Below, in pieces: positions 24,161 through 27,528 of a stretch of DNA of 27,528 nt. Each line of letters starts with the position of its first letter. Position 1 is the stretch's first letter. The notes beneath the pieces were generated by a model. The model was not told the origin of the DNA. It saw only the letters and a program-made list of their open reading frames with translations, and did no database searches. The position numbers were made by a program, and so were the translations under genes. Source of the DNA: Solimonas sp964507195 (lineage in GTDB: Bacteria > Pseudomonadota > Gammaproteobacteria > Nevskiales > Nevskiaceae); assembly GCA_964507195.1 (NCBI GenBank), contig CAZDPA010000038.1:1-27528 (forward strand). The letters run 5' to 3'.

Positions 24161-24769
24161 TCAGGCATAGACCGCGACACCGTTGGCAGCGCGATCACGC
24201 AGTTCGGACAGCATCTGCTTCTCGGTCATGTCGGCGGCCCAGCCCGGGCGCAGCTGGAAATGCGGCTGGTCGACGATGGTCTTCCAGTTGCCGCCCCATT
24301 CGAGGCCGAGGTCCATGCCGAGTGCGCCGACTGCCTTGTACTTTGCCGATTCGGGCAAGTACTTCGCGCCCTCGAATACGCCGATGTCGAAGGCGATGCC
24401 GAAGTTGTGGTTCGAATATCCGGCGCGGGCGTTCGTGACCCTGGGACCCGGCTGCGTGCGCCCCATGGCGTACAGCGCATCCTGTTCCGCGTAGCTGCGC
24501 AGGCCGCTGATGAGCTTGATCCGGATGCCGTTCTGCGCCGCACGCTGCACCAGCGCGCGGGCGATGGCATGCACTTGCGGCAGCAGCGTGGCGATCACCT
24601 TCTCGCTGCGCGCATCCACCGTATCGATCAGCTTTGCCGGATCGTCGCTGCCCCGCTTGGGCTTCACCAGCTGTGCGTAGATCGCGGCCCAGGTCTGCGG
24701 CCCGGCGCGACCATCGACATCAACGCCGAGCTGTTTCTGCACAGCCTTGATGATTTCTTCGAGTTGCAT
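24161..24769 (-). CDS. M15-family peptidoglycan peptidase (endolysin-like), no signal peptide
   Basis: 202 residues. The N-terminal segment (about 1-35: MQLEEIIKAVQKQLGVDVDG then AGPQTWAAI) resembles a peptidoglycan-binding helix bundle. The catalytic domain has ISGLRSYAEQDALYAMGRT, GYSNHNFGIAFDIGV (zinc ligands His and Asp), LGLEWGGNW and DQPHF (zinc His). This matches M15C L-alanyl-D-glutamate or D-Ala-D-Ala peptidases found in phage endolysins and VanY-like enzymes. There is no signal peptide or membrane segment, so export would need a holin or other route, or the enzyme acts after lysis. GGAGAGG lies 4 nt before the ATG at 24769. It is probably a domesticated lysin; I see no other phage genes nearby. 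Confidence 0.9.
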   Translation of the reverse strand: MQLEEIIKAVQKQLGVDVDGRAGPQTWAAIYAQLVKPKRGSDDPAKLIDTVDARSEKVIATLLPQVHAIARALVQRAAQNGIRIKLISGLRSYAEQDALYAMGRTQPGPRVTNARAGYSNHNFGIAFDIGVFEGAKYLPESAKYKAVGALGMDLGLEWGGNWKTIVDQPHFQLRPGWAADMTEKQMLSELRDRAANGVAVYA

Positions 24770-24819
24770 ACGACCTCTCCAGAATTCCCGATGTTGCGGG
24801 GCGCAAGGCGTTCCTGCGC

Positions 24820-25221
24820 TCAGCCCGGTGCGTACTTTGCAAAGACCTCGGCCTCAGTGAGCTGACTGGTCTGGTCAGAGAATGTGTAGTAGTGCGGCTT
24901 CTTGTCGATGAAGATCTGTTCGGTGAACCTGAACGCGGTTCCGTCCTGGAACAGTCCCACCGGAACCGCGTACTCATTGGCCGGAATGAGCCGGTAGTAG
25001 AGGTGCGTACCGCACTTCGCGCAGAAGGCGCGTTCCGCCCAGTCGGACGACTTGAACACTGCAACGGCTTCTGTGCCGCTGATCTGCAGATCGCTGCCGC
25101 AATGCACGGACAGCAGCGGGCCGCCGCCCCAGCGCTGGCACATCCCGCAATGGCAGGCGTTGATCTCCGTGTGATCAGCCGCAGAAATGGAGACCGCTCC
25201 GCAGAGACAGCTGCCTTTCAT
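24820..25221 (-). CDS. GFA-domain zinc protein (glutathione-dependent formaldehyde-activating-like)
   Basis: 133 residues with a complete set of GFA/CENP-V zinc-site cysteines: C5 and C7 (SCLCGAV), C23, C25 and C28 (ACHCGMCQ), and a later C-x2-C (FCAKCGTHLYY). The founding member, Gfa, promotes S-hydroxymethylglutathione formation from formaldehyde, but most family members are of unknown substrate, so a general small-molecule/thiol detox role is as far as I would go. AGGAGGA 7 nt before the ATG is a strong ribosome-binding site. It is 50 nt upstream of the M15 gene on the same strand. Confidence 0.9.
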   Translation of the reverse strand: MKGSCLCGAVSISAADHTEINACHCGMCQRWGGGPLLSVHCGSDLQISGTEAVAVFKSSDWAERAFCAKCGTHLYYRLIPANEYAVPVGLFQDGTAFRFTEQIFIDKKPHYYTFSDQTSQLTEAEVFAKYAPG

Positions 25222-25306
25222 TTCGTCATCCTCCTGAATGCGCGACAGACCGCCCTATTGAAACCCGACGCCTGGTCAGAGTGCCAGTGTCGCGAAACAA
25301 CCGCGG

Positions 25307-25687
25307 TCACAGCCGGGTCGGATCGCCAAGCTGCTGGTTCAAGCGCATGGCTTTCTTGATGAGCCGCCGCGCCATGCTGCTGGCGACTTCTTCGTTCTCA
25401 TGCAGTTCGATCGTCGCCATCTCGTATTTTCCGCCGGGCTTGAGGCGCGGCTCGATCTCGCGCAGTCGCTGCCCGCGCCAGAAGCCGAACAGAACGCGAT
25501 GGTGTTCCGCGCGGATGACCAGCACCGGGCCATTGGAGAGATAAACCAGATTGCCCCACTTGATGACTTCATCAAGCGCGGTCACAGCGCGGGCAGCGGC
25601 ACGCAGCTTCTCCACCGTGGCGCGCTGCCATCCGCTGAGCGCTGCGACGTAGGCGTCAGGGTTTGCAGCGGGCACGGATTTCTTCAT
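25307..25687 (-). CDS. DUF1801 (YdhG-type) protein
   Basis: 126 residues in the DUF1801 family of small alpha-beta proteins of unknown function. Characteristic pieces are EKLRAAARAVTALDEVIKWG, YLSNGPVLVIRAEHHRVLFGF and RRLIKKAMRLNQQLGDPTR. GAGG sits 7 nt before the ATG at 25687. It lies between the cupin gene (82 nt upstream) and the GFA gene (85 nt downstream), with a GC hairpin in its leader. Confidence 0.88.
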   Translation of the reverse strand: MKKSVPAANPDAYVAALSGWQRATVEKLRAAARAVTALDEVIKWGNLVYLSNGPVLVIRAEHHRVLFGFWRGQRLREIEPRLKPGGKYEMATIELHENEEVASSMARRLIKKAMRLNQQLGDPTRL

Positions 25688-25715
25688 CGAAAAGCCTCAT
25701 AGGAAACTTTCCTTC

Positions 25716-25735
25716 TCCCCCCATGCGGGGAGAGG
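25716..25735. terminator. Short GC hairpin between cupin and DUF1801 genes
   Basis: TCTCCCC (25716-25722) pairs with GGGGAGA (25729-25735) around CCATGC. It lies 33 bases after the cupin stop, on the path to the DUF1801 gene. There is no T-run on the minus strand; it may be an attenuator-like or repeat-derived hairpin. Confidence 0.35.
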
Positions 25736-25768
25736 GGGCAAGGCGTATCCATCTGGACAAATAATTCG

Positions 25769-26197
25769 CTAGACGCCGGCGATGCCGGGCGGATGAACCT
25801 TGAACCAGTCGACAATGCTGGGCATGTGCTGTTCGAAATCTCCCGGATGCGAGAAGTTGAGCAGTCCCGCACGTTGCGCGGTGCGGTTCTCGAAGTCGTG
25901 CGTCACGCCCGCCGGCACCAGCACGAACGAGCCCCTGGTTGCGTCAATCCAGCGATCATTGATCAGCACCGACATCGTGCCTTCGATGACATAGAAGATG
26001 TCGTCTTCATCGTGGGCGTGGGCCCCCGGACCCTGGGTGTGGGGATCAAGCCACCATTCTGAAATCGAATAGCTGCTGCGGGTCTCGGCGCCATCCGCCT
26101 TGAAGATCGCCGCGATGCGGCCCATGGGGTACGCACGTCCCTCGCCGGGGCCGAGCATGATGGCGGATCGCGATGGCGTGCTGTCTTCCGCGGTCAT
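25769..26197 (-). CDS. Single-domain cupin protein
   Basis: 142 residues. The two cupin motifs are clear: GPGAHAHDEDDIFYVIEG (metal-binding His-x-His and Glu region) and GSFVLVPAGVTHDFEN (Pro-x-Gly, His). The region ADGAETRSSYSISEWWLDP precedes the barrel. Such proteins bind a metal and may be isomerases, dioxygenases or sugar/effector binders; no substrate is suggested by the sequence. A GGAGGAGGG run 8 nt before the ATG is a strong ribosome-binding site. The start overlaps the GNAT gene's stop (ATGA), so the two are coupled. Confidence 0.9.
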   Translation of the reverse strand: MTAEDSTPSRSAIMLGPGEGRAYPMGRIAAIFKADGAETRSSYSISEWWLDPHTQGPGAHAHDEDDIFYVIEGTMSVLINDRWIDATRGSFVLVPAGVTHDFENRTAQRAGLLNFSHPGDFEQHMPSIVDWFKVHPPGIAGV

Positions 26198-26676
26198 GGA
26201 CTTCTCCCTCCTCCGAACGACATCGGCCGGCCAGGGCGCTCGCCTGTCGAGACGCCGGTCAGCTGCTTGCGCATGAAGTAACGGGCGTACCCCGTCGGAT
26301 AATCCGGGAGTTCACCAAAGCATTCGTAGCCCAGACGTTCGTAGAAACCGCGCGCCTGGAACTCGAAGGTATCGAGCCAGGCGCCATGGCAGCCGCGCTG
26401 CACGGCTTCGCGCTCGGCCAGCTGCATGATCCCGGTTCCGACCCCGCGGCCCCGCAGGGTTTCCGGAACCACCAGCAGCTGCGTGAAGAGCCAGTCGTAT
26501 CCGGTGTGGCCCCATAGCCCGCCGATGACGCTGCCGGATTCATCACGGACCAGCACCGCGAGCGGCCGATGCTGACCCGGTCCCGCCTGACGGGTGTTGT
26601 AGTCGACCAGCGGCGCAAGAATGGCCTTGCGTGCGTCGTCGTCAGCCGTGTCCGTCAACGCCAGTGTGTAGTCCAT
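26194..26676 (-). CDS. GNAT-family N-acetyltransferase
   Basis: 160 residues. The acetyl-CoA loop is LRGRGVGTGIMQLAE (about residues 79-93), preceded by the strand LFTQLLVVPE and followed by LDTFEFQARGFYERLGYECF, all usual for GNAT enzymes. It is followed by a tail, MSFGGGRSP, partly encoded in the cupin gene's ribosome-binding region. The acceptor is unknown. It overlaps the cupin by ATGA and lies 12 nt after the upstream 83-residue gene, so it is in a compact operon. Confidence 0.92.
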   Translation of the reverse strand: MDYTLALTDTADDDARKAILAPLVDYNTRQAGPGQHRPLAVLVRDESGSVIGGLWGHTGYDWLFTQLLVVPETLRGRGVGTGIMQLAEREAVQRGCHGAWLDTFEFQARGFYERLGYECFGELPDYPTGYARYFMRKQLTGVSTGERPGRPMSFGGGRSP

Positions 26677-26688
26677 GACTGTCAGGTC

Positions 26689-26940
26689 TCAGTCCATCGC
26701 TTCGAAAAGATCTTTCCAGATTTCTACCGACTCGTCGTCGTAGATGTCCCACATGCGCAGGCGCTCCTGGCCCGGTTGCGAGAAGAAGTAGCCGGTGATC
26801 CCGTCGTAGCGGCTCCACGCCGTGCTGTCGTAGGTCATTTCTTCGCCTTCCTCGAAAATGTCTCGAAGGGCCGTGAAGCTGCGCTTCACCCTGTAGCGCG
26901 CACCTTTGCGGAACGGATATTCAGTCGATGATTCACTCAT
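26689..26940 (-). CDS. Small hypothetical protein
   Basis: 83 residues, soluble, acidic at the C-terminus. Readable pieces are FRKGARYRVKRSFTALRDIF, EEGEEMTYDSTAWSRYDGIT and MWDIYDDESVEIWKDLFEAM. The pattern of an N-terminal strand followed by aromatic-rich strands suggests an SH3-like barrel (inference). I do not recognise the family with certainty; it recalls DUF3601-type sequences. It is in the same operon as the GNAT gene (12 nt) and the membrane protein (18 nt). Confidence 0.8.
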   Translation of the reverse strand: MSESSTEYPFRKGARYRVKRSFTALRDIFEEGEEMTYDSTAWSRYDGITGYFFSQPGQERLRMWDIYDDESVEIWKDLFEAMD

Positions 26941-26958
26941 GTCACTCTCGATCCGTCT

Positions 26959-27387
26959 TTACATCAGTGCAAGCGCAAACCCGGACCCGTAGAGCATGGC
27001 CGCAAGCACCAGACCCCTGAACGGTGTGCTGAACCAGTATGCCTTTCCCAGCACGACGAAACCGAGCAGGAACACCCCGCCAACCGCGGCCAGAAACGCC
27101 GAGCCGAACAGCACCGCGGGTTCGACGAGCGCGAGATAGCCGTAGACCAGGCCGAACAGGATGCCGGCGGCGCTGTGGCTGGCGTTGAAGCCGATCCAGG
27201 TCCGCCACATCGTGGTCTGGGTCGTGATCCCCGGGTGCACACGCTTCATCTGTGCTTCAAGCTCCGGATCGCGCGGCCTGAGCCTGCTGCCGAAGAAGGT
27301 GAATACGAGATGCAGGCTGCCGAGGATCAGGACGATGGCCGCACTGCCGGCCACCAGCAGGTTCGCAAGCGGTGGATGTTCGATCAT
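26959..27387 (-). CDS. Small integral membrane protein of unknown function
   Basis: 142 residues with about four hydrophobic segments: AGSAAIVLILGSLHLVFTFFG, SAAGILFGLVYGYLALV, FGSAFLAAVGGVFLLGFVVLG and LVLAAMLYGSGFALALM. A loop between the first two carries RRVHPG-like KRVHPGITTQTTMWRT and WIGFNASHS, a motif I recall from an uncharacterised family of small membrane proteins (LIC_13387-like). The ATG at 27387 has GAGGAG upstream. The open frame continues further into the MITE-like repeat, but that part is repeat sequence, not gene. The repeat ends 34 bases before the start codon, so it probably sits in or replaces the promoter region. Confidence 0.85.
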   Translation of the reverse strand: MIEHPPLANLLVAGSAAIVLILGSLHLVFTFFGSRLRPRDPELEAQMKRVHPGITTQTTMWRTWIGFNASHSAAGILFGLVYGYLALVEPAVLFGSAFLAAVGGVFLLGFVVLGKAYWFSTPFRGLVLAAMLYGSGFALALM

Positions 27388-27421
27388 GGGCTGCGGCTCC
27401 TCTGTATCTGGCGTGCGGCTA

Positions 27422-27528
27422 GGGCCTGTTAACGCTATGGCGGTCGCTGAGACGGAGACCGTTTTGGCGCAGTGCAAGGAAGAAGGAGCGCGGTGTACTG
27501 GACGTACACGAGCGAGTTCTGACGCCGC
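27422..27528 (-). mobile_element. MITE-like element, copy 2 (partial, cut by window end)
   Basis: The first 107 bases after TA (27420-27421) match the reverse complement of copy 1 from 1910 downward at 101 of 107 positions, including the terminal repeat GGGCCTGTTAACGCTATGGC, the arm GACCGTTTTGGCGCA and the small stem GTGTAC-TGGAC-GTACAC. The far end lies outside the window. Confidence 0.9.

Noticed and set aside
27388..27477. Upstream extension of the small membrane protein reading into the repeat (starting MHCAKTVSV).
   Set aside because: Those residues come from the MITE-like repeat, and similar residues appear in translations of copy 1; the ATG at 27387 has its own ribosome-binding site.
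1..27528. CRISPR array, tRNA or rRNA genes, transposase gene, toxin-antitoxin pair.
   Set aside because: I looked for regularly spaced repeats, cloverleaf-like segments with TTCGA loops and transposase motifs and saw none; absence by eye is not proof.

Overview
The window is GC-rich (my rough impression is in the mid 60s percent G+C) and compact, with many ATGA/TGATG gene overlaps. The gene set (split-domain MetH, TtcA, the TamA-TamB pair, a SlyD-type FKBP, TraB/GumN, an ArsN2-like GNAT, many tiny lipoproteins) indicates a gram-negative gammaproteobacterium. A Xanthomonadales/Lysobacterales- or Nevskiales-like lineage is my inference from gene style, not from any search.

Left part (1-4147): the C-terminal half of metH. 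Next comes a small lipoprotein gene on the minus strand, cut in two by a 264-bp MITE-like element (1647-1910) flanked by a TA duplication. Then a membrane-anchored protein of unknown function (2156-3166), a shared terminator hairpin, and a convergent slyD-like FKBP gene. An unusually AT-rich promoter region follows.

Centre left (4148-11559): a tripartite-efflux operon of one lipoprotein membrane-fusion protein and two different RND permeases. The second permease lacks two charged proton-relay residues that the first keeps. No outer-membrane TolC-like gene is in the window. A REP-like inverted repeat follows.

Centre (11711-17332): plus-strand housekeeping and peptide-related genes. They are an exported M20 metallopeptidase overlapping a DUF167 gene, a POT-family peptide transporter with a large soluble insertion, a small lipoprotein, ttcA, and an exported TraB/GumN protein. 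The M20 peptidase and the POT transporter could together serve peptide scavenging.

Centre right (17329-23358): a glutathione S-transferase with a proline-rich tail on the minus strand, divergent from the tamA-tamB operon (outer-membrane assembly/lipid transport).

Right part (23402-27387): a run of ten small minus-strand genes. They are a lipoprotein, an ArsN2-like acetyltransferase, an M15 cell-wall peptidase, a GFA-family zinc enzyme, a DUF1801 protein, a cupin, a GNAT acetyltransferase, two unknowns and a small membrane protein counted in that order. This looks like an accessory/stress island. The window ends inside a second copy of the MITE-like element (27422-end), about 94% identical to the first over the visible 107 bases and in inverted orientation.

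The strongest unusual signals are the repeat family. Removing one copy together with one TA restores a complete 77-residue lipoprotein frame. The asymmetric RND pair is the next best. I saw no CRISPR array, tRNA, rRNA, transposase gene or clear prophage.
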